64,000 nt of DNA from Arminella tubonensis (GCF_003240585.1 NZ_PCDP01000076.1:124001-188000), one strand, 5' to 3'. Positions 9,508 to 20,200 are shown, counted from the first letter of the stretch. Numbers and translations are program-made. The notes: generated by a model from the letters alone, not told the origin.

Positions 9508-10275
9508 TTCGGCTATCCGGATTGCGGTTGGAAGGCGGCTAAGGGCACACGCCTTCGTTGAACCTGCAAATCCCGCACTATTCCATCCGCCTTCGGAGGC
9601 GGCAGCCGAAACACTAGTCTCGGTCTATGACGTCTGCCAAGGCGGACGACCGCAGGCCCGTGAGAACGTCACCGTCTTGTGGACATTGGAATTGCCTTGA
9701 GCGGGCGTCGGCGGCAAAGCTTCGCCGCTTTGATTGACCGATGGCTGTCTGTCCAGGTTCTGGCTTCAACAGGCGGTGGCAGATCCTTCCGTAGGCTTGT
9801 CGACGACCTTTCGCCAAAACCGGAAGGGCGTCCTCAATTCCAGCCAGGCGGGCAATGCGTCTGGCAATTTCTGTGGCCGACGCCCATGCATCGGGTGCCT
9901 TTAAGGTGAGCTTGACAATGGTGGAAGAACTTCCACCCCAGACCTCAAGCGTTTCAATCGCGGCATGGCGGGCGCAGCGCGTCAGCACCGCGACGAAGAT
10001 CGTACTTGCCCGCGAGTTCAGGAGCTGGGTCGCAGCGGCCGTCGGCCAACCGATAGGGATAAGTCATTAAAGAGCCTGCTAAGATGATACGGGCGACGAT
10101 GCTTGGCATAATCAATCGAGAAGCTTTGCTTGCGGCTCGAGCGTCCAAGAGTGGGGCGCTATCGTCTATACAGGCTTCGGCTCATAAACTTTTCGTTGCA
10201 AGCGACACATCCTCTCGGGGCCCACCATCCATGACGATGCTTAGAGCTCCCTTCCCAAGCAAGCCGGTTTCGAAA
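9508..10275. other. Gene-poor stretch
   Basis: About 770 bases with only short overlapping open frames on both strands. The longest (minus strand, 124 codons at 9614-9988) has no recognisable motif and no ribosome site. A small CCGCCT-TCGG-AGGCGG hairpin lies at 9587-9602. The stretch looks like decayed DNA between the hydrolase and the truncated PAS protein. Confidence 0.5.
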
Positions 10276-11235
10276 TCAGCCTCCGAGCAAGCCAATTTTG
10301 TAATTGCTGACTTTTGCAAAGCCATGTTCGTGGTCACTCAAGCCTAACAACGGTTTCAAACCGTCGGAGGCAGCGCAATCGGTAAGTGAAACGACCACCT
10401 TGTCAAACATCAAGGTATTCTCGGGGAAATTAATGCGCATTCGTAACCGCCGATCCAAGGCGCCAGCTGTGGAAGCCGCGTCTTCGAAATGAGTTCTTTG
10501 CGTGAAAATGGTCTCCAGCAGATCTAGGAAGGTGGACTCATTCAGAGCAATCCCTTCGAACTGACAGGCAGCGCTCTGATTGATCGCTCTCGTTCTAATT
10601 TGACTGATGGCTCGGCTGACTAGTTCCGGGTGCGATCGCTCATATGCAAGGAGATCAGTCACCCCCTCTGATTTCAGTGCCATGAGATAACGCCGCACGG
10701 CGGAAAAGTCCTGCAGCCAGAGAGCCGTTTCACTTTCCCTGAACATTCCCATAAAACTGGCTTCGCTGCGCACCAGCCTTACAGTCGAGCTCGCAAGTCG
10801 GCTCCCCAGGGCCTTGCTGTACGAAATCATTGCACACACCGTGAACAAGACACCCAACGATAGGGCCAGCTTGAATATCGCTGGTAGATCACCCACGTTC
10901 TCGTGGCTGTGGCCGTACGAGGCCAGTATTTGGATGCAGATGACGGTAGCTAAGAGCAATGTGCCATGCTGGGTGGTTACTTGGGCAAAAACAATGAGAC
11001 ATGCAATGTAAAGCAGTGGTGCGATCCCTTGCATCGGGATATTCAAATCAAGGACGAAAACGATGGCAACAGATGCAATCCCAGTCCCGAGCATCAGCGC
11101 TTTTTTTCCGTGCACCACCATCGATTTCCTTGGCCCCTCTGCCGGGCTGCCGCGTGTCAAATCAGGGGTTTCCATGCCTTGTTTTTCGGGCGAAGCACAT
11201 TCCTCGTAAGAGCGTCCATATTCCAACTCGTTCAT
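10276..11235 (-). CDS. Membrane PAS sensor lacking a kinase domain
   Basis: 319 residues: a polar N-terminus, about four or five membrane segments (roughly 45-145), then a PAS-like domain starting near residue 158 (ASFMGMFRESETALWLQDFS) and ending at FDKVVVSLTDCA. In rhizobial kinases of this kind the PAS is followed directly by the DHp helix with HEVNQPL and an ATPase domain. Here the protein stops about 35 residues after the PAS with unrelated sequence. It is thus either a kinase truncated by deletion or a stand-alone sensor. Its ATG shares one base with the stop of the upstream CDF gene (TGATG), so the two are co-translated. Confidence 0.75.
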   Translation of the reverse strand: MNELEYGRSYEECASPEKQGMETPDLTRGSPAEGPRKSMVVHGKKALMLGTGIASVAIVFVLDLNIPMQGIAPLLYIACLIVFAQVTTQHGTLLLATVICIQILASYGHSHENVGDLPAIFKLALSLGVLFTVCAMISYSKALGSRLASSTVRLVRSEASFMGMFRESETALWLQDFSAVRRYLMALKSEGVTDLLAYERSHPELVSRAISQIRTRAINQSAACQFEGIALNESTFLDLLETIFTQRTHFEDAASTAGALDRRLRMRINFPENTLMFDKVVVSLTDCAASDGLKPLLGLSDHEHGFAKVSNYKIGLLGG

Positions 11236-12335
11236 CAGTGAACCCCCGTTTCGAGTTGGGGTTTTGTCACGGTCGGCATGGCATACGTCTGCTGTTGCCT
11301 GTAACGTTTTGGCGTCTGAGGAGTTACAAAAAGCATGATGATTTCCGGACGTTCACGATGAAACCTGTCCTCAATTGCTGTGATAGCCTCTTCTATTTCT
11401 CCACTTCTCATATCCTCCCGAAACCATACGCTCAGCGCGACAAGAAGCTGCTCCGGCGCCAGATGCACCGTTGTTGCTCCATTGACGGCCAATACCGCTG
11501 GACTGCTGGCGACATCGGCCATTATTGCGGCGGCGACGGCTGGGTCCGCTGGAACTCCGATCAGTAGAGACTTGCTCTCTGCTGCCAACTTTACTGCAGC
11601 AATTGCCAAAATTACGGAAATGGCGATGGAAGCGGCACCATCGTAGATCGGATTGTTCTGCGTTATTGAAAGTGCCGTACCGATCGCTGTTATCGCTAAT
11701 CCGAGGATGGACGCTTCTCCGCCGAAAACCACTGTCAGGGATGTCGGATCGCGGCGAACATAGAGGTACCGGTGGAAGCTTTGATGACCGCGCTTCCTGT
11801 CAATCGATCGGATTGTGTACGTGAGCGAGGCGACTTCTACTACTGCCGAGATTGCTAGGATTGCAAAATTGATGGCAACGTTGGAAAGTTGGACCGGATG
11901 CAGCATTTGATGGATTCCGTCCACGAAGGCGACTCCGGCGCCGAGCGAAAAGATAAGGATCGCGACAGCAAAATTCCAAAAATATAACTCTCGACCATAA
12001 CCAAGCTGGTGCTCGAGCGTAGGGGGCCGTCTAGAATTTGCGATTCCGTAAAGCAATATCAATCCGGTCGAAACATCTATCAGGGAGTGAACTCCCTCGC
12101 TCATCATTGACGAACTTGAAGAGAGGTACGCTGCTGCAAATTTTATCAGTGCAACTGAAAAGTCGGCAAATAGGCCTACGACCACCAACCTGGTGGTCAT
12201 TTGACTTATATTGATATGATGCTGTCGCACTGTTGATATCACCATTGTTTTGAGTGTCCTGCTCTGGTGAGCGGATGCAGCGTTTGATGAATGGCTGACT
12301 GTCACATCGGAAAAAGGGCTTTGATCCCGGTTCAT
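11235..12335 (-). CDS. Cation diffusion facilitator (CDF) metal transporter
   Basis: 366 residues with a polar N-terminus, about six membrane helices and a cytoplasmic C-terminal domain. Metal-site motifs of the CDF family are visible: MMSEGVHSLIDVSTG (H-x3-D in TM2), HQLGYGRELYFW after it, and RRDPTSLTVVFGGE (D-x3 pattern in TM5). It should export divalent cations (Zn, Co, Mn or Fe) in exchange for protons. Oxalate decarboxylase needs Mn, so a link to metal supply is possible but unproven. The downstream PAS gene is coupled through a TGATG junction. Confidence 0.88.
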   Translation of the reverse strand: MNRDQSPFSDVTVSHSSNAASAHQSRTLKTMVISTVRQHHINISQMTTRLVVVGLFADFSVALIKFAAAYLSSSSSMMSEGVHSLIDVSTGLILLYGIANSRRPPTLEHQLGYGRELYFWNFAVAILIFSLGAGVAFVDGIHQMLHPVQLSNVAINFAILAISAVVEVASLTYTIRSIDRKRGHQSFHRYLYVRRDPTSLTVVFGGEASILGLAITAIGTALSITQNNPIYDGAASIAISVILAIAAVKLAAESKSLLIGVPADPAVAAAIMADVASSPAVLAVNGATTVHLAPEQLLVALSVWFREDMRSGEIEEAITAIEDRFHRERPEIIMLFVTPQTPKRYRQQQTYAMPTVTKPQLETGVH

Positions 12336-12526
12336 TTGGTATGCAACATATGTCTTTGACTTGCCGGTTTTCCGACTAGTGGACCGAAAGAGTCAGAACG
12401 GGATTTGCAGGATCCGGATCAATGTATTTCAGGCTCTCCTGGTAATCATCTATACTTTGGTTTGGTATCATCCGGAGCTTGATAGCAATGCAAATGGCCC
12501 GCAGGCGCAACAAAGCAATTTGAGCG

Positions 12527-13834
12527 TCAGTGAAGGCGGGAGGACTTTGGTCGCGCTGGCTGAAATCTATCGGAAATGAGGCGGGCGCTACGTTGGTGGG
12601 TGATAAAGCTCCAGCCCCAGTTGAACGTCACGGATAGTTTGCTCCGGAAATCGATCAGAAAAAGTATGTGAACGAGGCACCAAAATATCCAAGCGGGGAA
12701 ACCCGAAAGTTTGACCCCTTTTATTGAAACGACGGCGGACTTCCTGCCAATAACGGCTAGCTTGCCCGGATCCTTATACACAAAAGGTGGGGGAGGGGGC
12801 CGGTCTCTCACCCTTGCTGTAATGACCTTTGCAACATAAGCGCCCATCTGCTTTGCGGCAGAGGCGACTCCTGGGACAGGATTTTTCGCAACGCTGAGAT
12901 GGCTGGTATCGCCGATCACGAACACGTCCGGATGGCCCGGCACCGATAGATCTTCACTGATAAGAACCCTGTTTGCCCGATCGTGATTGACCTTGAGCCA
13001 CTGGGCTGCCGCGGATGCCTGAACGCCAGCGGCCCAAACAATAGTTGCGGCATCGATGTGCTCGTCTAATAGGCCCACACCGTCGCTGCTGCAGCTGGTG
13101 ACTGCGCTCCCGAGCTTTACCTCAACCCCCATTGTTCGAAGCGATCGAACGCAGCGGTCAGATTGGCTTAAGGGGAAGGCCGATAGAAGGCGGGGTCCGG
13201 CCTCGATCAATACAATGCGCATTTCACTTGGGTCGATTCCACGAAACTCGCCCTTAAGCGTTCGATGCGATAGGTCTGCAAGCGCTCCAGCAAGCTCAAC
13301 GCCCGTCGCCCCTCCACCAATGATAACAGTGGTTAGGTATTTGCGGCGCTCAGTTTCATTGGAAGAGAGCTCCGCGTGTTCAAAGGCTGATAGCAGCTTA
13401 TCGCGTAGTGATCGGGCGTCTTCCATCGTCTTGAGGCCGGGCGCAAACTGCGCCCAATCGTCATGGCCAAAGTAGGCATGCGTCGCCCCGGTGGCAACTA
13501 TCAGATAGTCATATGGGATCGAATTGGTCCCATCGCCGACAGTGCGCAAATCAATGTCGACGGAATTTATGTCCATCATCAGGACTTCGACATTATCACT
13601 ATTCGAAAATACGGAGCGTATCGGCCAAGCGATGTCCCCGGGCGAGAGCGCGGCGGTCGCGACCTGGTAGAGAAGGGGTTGAAACAAATGGAAGTTTCTT
13701 CTGTCTATGACAGTGATATCAACCGCTTCTTTCTCAAGTGCTCTGGCCGCGGAGAGGCCGCCGAACCCAGCGCCAATGATTACGACTTTTGGTCTGGAGT
13801 GCGCACCATCGCCAGTTTTTGAAGGTTGGTTCAT
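12527..13834 (-). CDS. ndh: Type II NADH dehydrogenase
   Basis: 435-residue FAD-dependent NADH:quinone oxidoreductase (NDH-2). The first Rossmann motif is VVIIGAGFGGLSAARAL; FHLFQPLLYQVATAALSP is the family's quinone/FAD signature. The second dinucleotide site is VIIGGGATGVELAGALAD, and VFVIGDTSH contacts FAD. A C-terminal hydrophobic helix (about residues 375-400) anchors it to the membrane. It oxidises NADH without pumping protons. The formate dehydrogenase gene ends 180 bp upstream on the same strand, so NADH from formate could be passed to quinone. Confidence 0.93.
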   Translation of the reverse strand: MNQPSKTGDGAHSRPKVVIIGAGFGGLSAARALEKEAVDITVIDRRNFHLFQPLLYQVATAALSPGDIAWPIRSVFSNSDNVEVLMMDINSVDIDLRTVGDGTNSIPYDYLIVATGATHAYFGHDDWAQFAPGLKTMEDARSLRDKLLSAFEHAELSSNETERRKYLTTVIIGGGATGVELAGALADLSHRTLKGEFRGIDPSEMRIVLIEAGPRLLSAFPLSQSDRCVRSLRTMGVEVKLGSAVTSCSSDGVGLLDEHIDAATIVWAAGVQASAAAQWLKVNHDRANRVLISEDLSVPGHPDVFVIGDTSHLSVAKNPVPGVASAAKQMGAYVAKVITARVRDRPPPPPFVYKDPGKLAVIGRKSAVVSIKGVKLSGFPAWIFWCLVHILFLIDFRSKLSVTFNWGWSFITHQRSARLISDRFQPARPKSSRLH

Positions 13835-14014
13835 GTTCGCCTCGAAAGTTAAGTGCGATCGTGACGGATCGCCAAGGACCCGCTCCGTTGCATGTATTTT
13901 TGACCGCCACGAGAATCTCCGGGTGATGTGCGACGGTGCGGATGCCGGAATGCCAAGTTCGTGGAGATCGGGCCATAGGTTGCCGCCGACATTTTGACGG
14001 CCACCCCAAGCGGC

Positions 14015-15175
14015 TCAGGCAAGCTTGTAAGAGGCAGCTCCGGTGCCCGCGAGACTACCGGCGTCGACGATGAGATATTCCGGGCGAATGGGTCTTTTCT
14101 CAAAAAAGTCCTCTAGGATCTCAAGGGTCCCAGCGGCGTATCTGGCCTGTCCGGAGAGAGAAGTGCCTGACATATGTGGCGTCATGCCTTGATGAGGCAT
14201 TGTCCGCCAAGGGTGATCGGCGGGCGCTGGCTGCGGGAACCAAACGTCACCTGCGTATCCGGCAAGCCTTCCGCTTTCAAGCGCACGCACGACCGCGTCA
14301 CGATCGCAAAGCTTTCCGCGTGCGGTATTGATGAGATAAGTGCCCCTTTTCATGAGCGCGAACATCTTGTCGTCAAACATGTGCTCGGTCGACGGATAGA
14401 GCGGCGTTTGCAGATTGATGACGTCGCATACCTTAACCATCGACTGGGGCGTGTCGTGGTACGTAAGGTTGAGTTCTCTCTCTACGTCGGCCGACAACCG
14501 GTGGGGATCGTAGTAGTGCAGATGGACGTCGAATGGCTTGAGGCGACGCAGCACAGCGAGCCCGATACGTCCAGCTGCGATCGTACCGAAGTGCATGCCC
14601 TCCAGGTCGTAACTGCGGGAGACGCAATCGGCGATATCCCAGCCACCCTTGTTCGCAATCTCGTGCGCAGGAAGGTAATCGCGGACAAGCGACAGCACCA
14701 TCATCACTACGTGTTCTGCAACGCTCACACTGTTGGAAAATGTCACCTCGGCCACTGTAATCCCATGCTCTGCCGCAGCCTTGAGATCGACGTGATCCGA
14801 CCCAATGCCCGCTGTGAGCGCTAGCTTGAGCTTTTTGGCCTTGGATATGCGGTCGGCGGTCAAATACGCAGGCCAGAACGGCTGTGAGATGACGACATCA
14901 GCGTCGGGAAGGTGATGATCAAACTCGGAGTTCGAGCCGTCCTTGTCGCTGATGACGATCAGTTCGTGACCGTTGGCCTCCAGATAGGGCCGAAGCCCAA
15001 GTTCACCTGAGACGCAGCCTACAAGTTCGCCAGGAATGAACCCCAGTTTTCCTTGTGGAGATGGCACCGTCTGGCCGTTGGCATAACCCGTGATAACCGG
15101 GATGTCGTCTCGGGCATATTTTGGCGGGTAGCCAGTTGTTGGGTCGGGATAAAGGACGCAGAGAATCATTGCCAC
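14015..15175 (-). CDS. fdh: NAD-dependent formate dehydrogenase
   Basis: 386 residues, the usual length for bacterial NAD-FDH of the D-2-hydroxyacid dehydrogenase superfamily. N-terminal GYANGQTVPSP and PGELVGCVSGELGLR, catalytic-domain SQPFWPAYLT, TAGIGSDHVD, SNSVSVAEHVVMMVL, NTARGKLCDRDAV and the catalytic His in MTPHMSGTSLSGQ are all typical. The usual nucleotide-binding GxGxxG reads AAGRIG, with the first Gly as Ala, a minor change. It oxidises formate to CO2 with NAD+, so it can consume the formate made by oxalate decarboxylase. Confidence 0.95.
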   Translation of the reverse strand: MAMILCVLYPDPTTGYPPKYARDDIPVITGYANGQTVPSPQGKLGFIPGELVGCVSGELGLRPYLEANGHELIVISDKDGSNSEFDHHLPDADVVISQPFWPAYLTADRISKAKKLKLALTAGIGSDHVDLKAAAEHGITVAEVTFSNSVSVAEHVVMMVLSLVRDYLPAHEIANKGGWDIADCVSRSYDLEGMHFGTIAAGRIGLAVLRRLKPFDVHLHYYDPHRLSADVERELNLTYHDTPQSMVKVCDVINLQTPLYPSTEHMFDDKMFALMKRGTYLINTARGKLCDRDAVVRALESGRLAGYAGDVWFPQPAPADHPWRTMPHQGMTPHMSGTSLSGQARYAAGTLEILEDFFEKRPIRPEYLIVDAGSLAGTGAASYKLA

Positions 15176-15344
15176 GAATTGGCACTCCTTCCAGATTTGT
15201 TGGATCGTGTTTAAGTCAAACTATGGACCGTGACATTCGGCGTGCTGTTCGTTTGCGCCATGTAGGGTTCAATAGCTTTGGCGACTGCCTACGCCGTTTT
15301 TCGTCGCCAGACGGCGGGTAGTGAGCCGCTGGATGTACGAACGG

Positions 15345-15833
15345 CTATGGGATTGCATCATCGACCGTCTTTGCGATCCACTCCTCGACAGTCAACCCAC
15401 TTTTCTCCGCCTCAACCTTCGCCGCCTCGGCGAGGTTCGCGTTCAGCGGAACGTCATAGATAATGTCCTGCTCCCGGTTCATTGATAGTGCGAGGCTCGT
15501 GGCCCGGCGTGCGAACTGACGCATGCGGTCGGCTTTTTCATAGTCTGAAAGACTCGCGTCTGACGCGATCGCCGGGCAGTACAAGGTGACAATATGATTG
15601 ATTGTGTTGTCAGTGGACATTTTGTGCTCTCGCAGGAGCGTGATTGCCGATGACAATTCGTTGGGCTGCTCAAGGAGAAGCCCCTTCGGCAAGACATTTT
15701 CGATTTCCATGGCAAGCGGCGGCGTGTGAAGATCGTTAAGTTGAGGACATTCAAAGCCTGTTGCTCTTGAGGAAGCAGGTGCGAGAACTAAGACGCCGAG
15801 GGCGCAAATGATTACGAACGTCTTTTCTGTCAT
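15345..15833 (-). CDS. Secreted hypothetical protein
   Basis: 162 residues with a clear Sec signal (MTEKTFVIICALGVLVLAPASSRA). The mature part is mostly helical and acidic, with two Cys (FECPQL and LYCPAI) that could form a disulfide in the periplasm. No enzyme motif was seen. It is on the same strand as formate dehydrogenase, 170 bp upstream. Confidence 0.7.
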   Translation of the reverse strand: MTEKTFVIICALGVLVLAPASSRATGFECPQLNDLHTPPLAMEIENVLPKGLLLEQPNELSSAITLLREHKMSTDNTINHIVTLYCPAIASDASLSDYEKADRMRQFARRATSLALSMNREQDIIYDVPLNANLAEAAKVEAEKSGLTVEEWIAKTVDDAIP

Positions 15834-16036
15834 GACATCTTACTCGACACGAGGATCACCACCAAATTGTTCGAACACGTATTGGAGACCTGAAAGGTCC
15901 GGCCACTGTTCCGTCGGTTCGAAGGGGAACACAGGTCAAGCTATGCGCACTGAGACCCAATCCGTCCCAAACTTCGATTTGTCGTTTGGCCCTTTCGGCG
16001 AAGGCGATCAAGCGGGCGGTATCGCCAACCTGGTCG

Positions 16037-16486
16037 TCACCACCCCAATCCTGGTCCGTTAAGCCCATTGTAGCCCGCACGCCATGGCCCCCAGTCTCCC
16101 CAGTTCCATGAGCTGTCGGAATATATTTCGGCAGCGAGCAGATTGCGGTTCGCAACCTTCGCCTGCTGTGAGGCGAATTGGTACTGGTCATAGGCAGCCT
16201 GCGACCCAACATAAAGGCACTTGCAACCCACCGGATCTGCATAAATGTAAGTGACGCTGTCACCGTGAACGCTTTTCAGAAATTTATTTGCTGGAGCTCG
16301 TTTCAGCATTGCCACTCGTTTTGGCGTATTGGCCGGACCTATGATGAATCCCGCAGCGGCCAGGCGGTCTTCTTTGGTAGCGACCTTGTCTTCAGTCGTC
16401 GCGCAGGCCGAAAGGGCGATCGCACTCGCAACCGCGTAACACAACGACAATTTTCGCAGGGGATTTTTTGCCGACCGGTTTTCCAC
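16037..16486 (-). CDS. Putative outer-membrane or periplasmic lipoprotein
   Basis: About 150 residues from a GTG start at 16486, chosen because AAGAGGAG lies 9 bases upstream; a longer ATG-initiated frame at 16600 would bury the signal. The signal KLSLCYAVASAIALSACA ends in a lipobox (ALSAC). The body has a conserved-looking KCLYVGSQAAYDQY segment and ends in a Trp/Gly-rich tail (WNWGDWGPW). Proteins like this are common and uncharacterised in rhizobia. It is divergent from the DHp-only gene at 16808. Confidence 0.75.
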   Translation of the reverse strand: MENRSAKNPLRKLSLCYAVASAIALSACATTEDKVATKEDRLAAAGFIIGPANTPKRVAMLKRAPANKFLKSVHGDSVTYIYADPVGCKCLYVGSQAAYDQYQFASQQAKVANRNLLAAEIYSDSSWNWGDWGPWRAGYNGLNGPGLGW

Positions 16487-16677
16487 GTTTCGTATCTCCT
16501 CTTGCTGGCCCTTAATTGACCGAGACACAAAAGCTAGCGCTGTCGCCCCCTTTCCAAAATCATACTCAAGTAGCGCGGCGTCTGGACCTTGGTTTAACAC
16601 ATCAGCGGTTCATTTCATTCGGCCAGGTCTTTCTAGCGTTGGATGGAGTGAAATGGCTCAAGCGAGAATTTTTTCGT

Positions 16678-16694
16678 ACCCCCCTTTAGGGGGT
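16678..16694. promoter_or_regulatory. C-block/G-block palindrome upstream of DHp-only gene
   Basis: A-C6-TTTA-G5-T forms a tight palindrome between divergent genes, about 115 bp before the gene at 16808 and about 190 bp before the lipoprotein start. Its position in a divergent intergenic region suits an operator. It resembles the palindrome at 1202-1223. Confidence 0.4.
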
Positions 16695-16807
16695 GGACCT
16701 GGCAAATTCTGGCCGTAAGCTGCATCCAAAGACGGACTACGTGAAAACCGCAAACGGATCCTGGTATTCGTGTCGGTGTGTCTAGGCAGCCGAAAGTTGG
16801 ATTGACA

Positions 16808-17119
16808 ATGAACACGTTACAGCCATTCTTTCATCGTCGCGAAGGTCAGCTCTGTTCACCGTTGGGAGAGCGTCACAACTACTCTGACGCAATTGAATCA
16901 GGCGCGGGGAGCTTGGAAAAGTGTTCAGCTGATATTGTGGTCCATGAAATTGAAGGGTTGATTGGCCTGATCGCTATCGGCGTGCATGCAAACATGCGTT
17001 GGCTGGACAGCAGCGGTGAGCCGAACGTGGAACGAGCTCGGCAAACCACCCGAAAGCTGGTTCGCCAAACCGAACAGCTGATGGCACTCATCGAGGCGAT
17101 AAGGAAGCCTTTGACTTGA
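16808..17119 (+). CDS. DHp-only protein with retained phospho-His motif
   Basis: 103 residues from ATG 16808. Residues 43-101 resemble an isolated DHp helical hairpin of a FixL-type kinase: VHEIEGLIGLIAIGVHANM, then RWLDSSGEPNVERAR and LVRQTEQLMALIEAI. His46-Glu47 falls where the phosphoacceptor His-Glu of kinases lies. There is no sensor or ATPase domain. It could work as a small phosphotransfer or decoy protein for two-component systems; the complete propeller kinase starts 82 bp downstream on the same strand. The family is not one I can name, so the role is inference. Confidence 0.65.
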   Translation: MNTLQPFFHRREGQLCSPLGERHNYSDAIESGAGSLEKCSADIVVHEIEGLIGLIAIGVHANMRWLDSSGEPNVERARQTTRKLVRQTEQLMALIEAIRKPLT

Positions 17120-17200
17120 TCGATGTTTCAAATGTTGGCGCTTCGGAAATCCAGGGCGAAACAGCACGATTGAGCTTGAACACTCACTTGAGTTCTGCGC

Positions 17201-20200
17201 GTGATTAACCAGCAATCTAATGAAGTGCTCGTCGACCGGCAATTCGCTTGTGCATTGTCGGCGTTAATCGTTTTGGTCTTCAGTTTGGTTGGGATGAGCG
17301 ACGTATGGGCAGCATCCGATCGCCCGACAGTGGTCGAAGCCATCGTTGAGCCCGCGTTTCAACGTGTACACGTTGAGGACAGGGCCGATATCAGGTTTCG
17401 CAAGCTTTCGCTGTCTCAGGGGCTTTCACAGACGCGCGTTTCCCAAATTGTGCAGGATGACGACGGCTTTCTCTGGTTCGGTACCCAACACGGTGTCAAC
17501 CGATACGACGGCTATGGATTTAAGGTTTTCAAGCATGAACCCGGCGAGCCCGGAAGTTTGAGTGGCGTCTTCATTTGGGCGCTCTTCAAGGACCATTCCG
17601 GAACAATATGGGTTGGCAGCGATCAATTTCTTGACGCTTTTGATAAGTCCACGAGCACTTTCAAGCACTACTCATTCGACCCCTCAAACCCCACCGTGAT
17701 CCATATTAGCGAGGATAGGATAGGAAACCTCTGGCTTTCGACAAGCCAAGGTCTGTTCCGTCTTGATCCGAAGACAGGTGTATCGACCAGATTTGTTCAT
17801 GACGAGTCAGACCCAACCTCTCTTGCAAGCAGCGACGTCAAATCCACCGGAGAAGACGCCGAGGGAACATTCTGGGTTGCAGACAGCGCTGGACTGGAGG
17901 CTTTCGATCGCGATACCGGTCGTGTCACAGTTCGGATACCTCTGAGACAAGAAGTGCGTGAGTTCTCATTTCACGAAGACAAGCATGGGATATTCTGGAT
18001 AATCTACGGCTCCGGCAACGGATTGGCGACCTATGACCGCAAGACGAACAAGGTAGTTCGATATTCGTTTGAGGACGATGTTTCCGATGGAAGTCTTACT
18101 GGCGTTTATTCCATGCTGGAAACGGCTGGGGGTGACATATGGCTCGCGACAATGGGGGGCGGCCTTTTGCGGTTCGACCGCGATGAGTTCAAGTTTATCC
18201 GCTATACTCACGATCCCAATGATCCGCAAAGTCTCGCTGAAAATCGTGTAATCACCCTTTTCGAGGACGCTGAAGGGAACATCTGGACAGGTTTACACGC
18301 TAGCCCGCCCAACACTTTTCCAAGAGAAGCCCCTCCCTTCAAAAAGCTCTGGCCTTTTCCAGGACACGTCGACAAGCTCGGAGAAAGCCTGGTCAATGCC
18401 ATTTTCGAGGACAGCACTGGGGCGGTTTGGCTTGGAGCGGGGGGAGCCCTGAACCGCCTAGATCCGGCCGGTCAAAGCATTTCAGTGCTAACGCCAGCCG
18501 GACCAGGATCTACGCTGGAGGTGCTTTCGATTGCCGAAGACAAGGCTGGCACGATATGGATAGGGACCCTCGGACGCGGGTTATTTGCTTACGATCCTCA
18601 CACCCACAGTTTTAAATCCTATCGCTACGACGCGAACCGTAAGGATGGATTGAGCAGCGACATCGTTTCGAGGATTCATTTCGATAATTTCGGCAAGATC
18701 TGGCTGAGCACCTGGAATGGTATCGTCCGATTTGATCCCGCAACGGAGCATTTCGAGACGTTCAAGCGTGATCCGAATGCGAGTGCAGAATTGTACTTTT
18801 CGATTGTGGTAGACGCGGATGGCATTTATTGGCTTGGCACCACGAACGGGCTTGTACGTTTTGACCCCGAGACGCACGGCTTCCGGGAGTTCAAGCATAA
18901 TCCAGTTGATCCGACTTCGCTCAGCAACAATACCATCAACAGTATCTATGTTGGTGAACGTGGGTTGCTTTGGATAGGGACGCAGAACGGGCTCAATCGA
19001 TTCCACACCGAGACTGGAAAGTCCGACAAATTTTTTGATACCGCCGGATTGGCTGGCAACGCCGTCAGCTGCCTGGTGAGCGATGGAGATGGCGTCCTTT
19101 GGATGAGCACAAATCGTGGCGTATCGAAGCTCAATATTGATGACCTAACATTCGATAACTATTCGACGGCCAACGGCCTCCCCGGAGATGACTTGACTGG
19201 ATGGAATGCCTGTGCGTCTGGCAAGAACGGCGCTGTATACTTCGGAGGATTTGGCGGTGGTACAGTCAATCGTCATACGGAACATGGTCACGAGACGTAC
19301 GTCCCGCCTCTTGTGTTTACTGATATTCAACTGGCGAATGGGACTGATGGCGCTTTGCTGGATCCGTCTCTCTCCAGACCGTCAGTACGGTTGCCCTTCG
19401 ACAAAAGCAATATAGCCGTGTCGTTCTCAGCCTTGAGTTACCGGAGCCCAGAAACAACTCGATACAGATATAAATTGGTGGGCTTTGACATGGACTGGCA
19501 CGCGGTCACCAGCCAGCAAAGATCTATCAGTTACGCTGCTTTACCAGCAGGCGACTTTTCTCTCCGGGTCCAAGCGGCAACAACGAGAGGGGTGTGGAAC
19601 ATGCCCGGGGCGGTACTCGCTTTAACAGTGATGCCGCCATGGTGGACAACCTGGTGGTTCAGAACGATTTCCGCGGGCGCCATAATTAGCTTGCTTGCCG
19701 CAATCTATCGCTATCAGGTCTCCAAAGTAGCTGCCCATTATCGGGTTCGTCTTGAGGAACGGATAAACGAACGAAATCGATTGGCACGTGATCTTCACGA
19801 TACACTGCTGCAGAGTTTTCAAGGATTGACCATCAGGCTTCAGGCAGCTCGCCATCTTCTTCCTGCAAAGGCTGCCGAGGCGGCAACGATGCTGGACATT
19901 GTGCTGCAAAAAAGTGACGACGCCATCATCGAAGGAAGAAATGCCGTTCAAGCGTTGAGAGAATCTACGCGTGACGACATAGCGGAGGCGGTTCGAAAGG
20001 TCGGAATCGAACTCGCGCATACACCGCTCGCGGCGGCCTTCGATCTAAAAATAGATGGGCAAGTGTATCCATTGGATCCTTCCGTAAACGAGCAGATCTA
20101 TCGCATTGTTAGCGAGGCCATTCGAAACGCTTTTAAGCACTCTGGCGCAAAACTCATCGAATGCGAATTTCGTTATCTGAAAGACGAATTGAGGGTGGTT

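Noticed and set aside
9614..9988. 124-codon minus-strand frame
   Set aside because: No motif, no ribosome site and low-complexity composition; treated as decayed DNA.
13056..13475. Plus-strand 139-codon frame within ndh
   Set aside because: Antisense shadow of a well-conserved NDH-2 gene.
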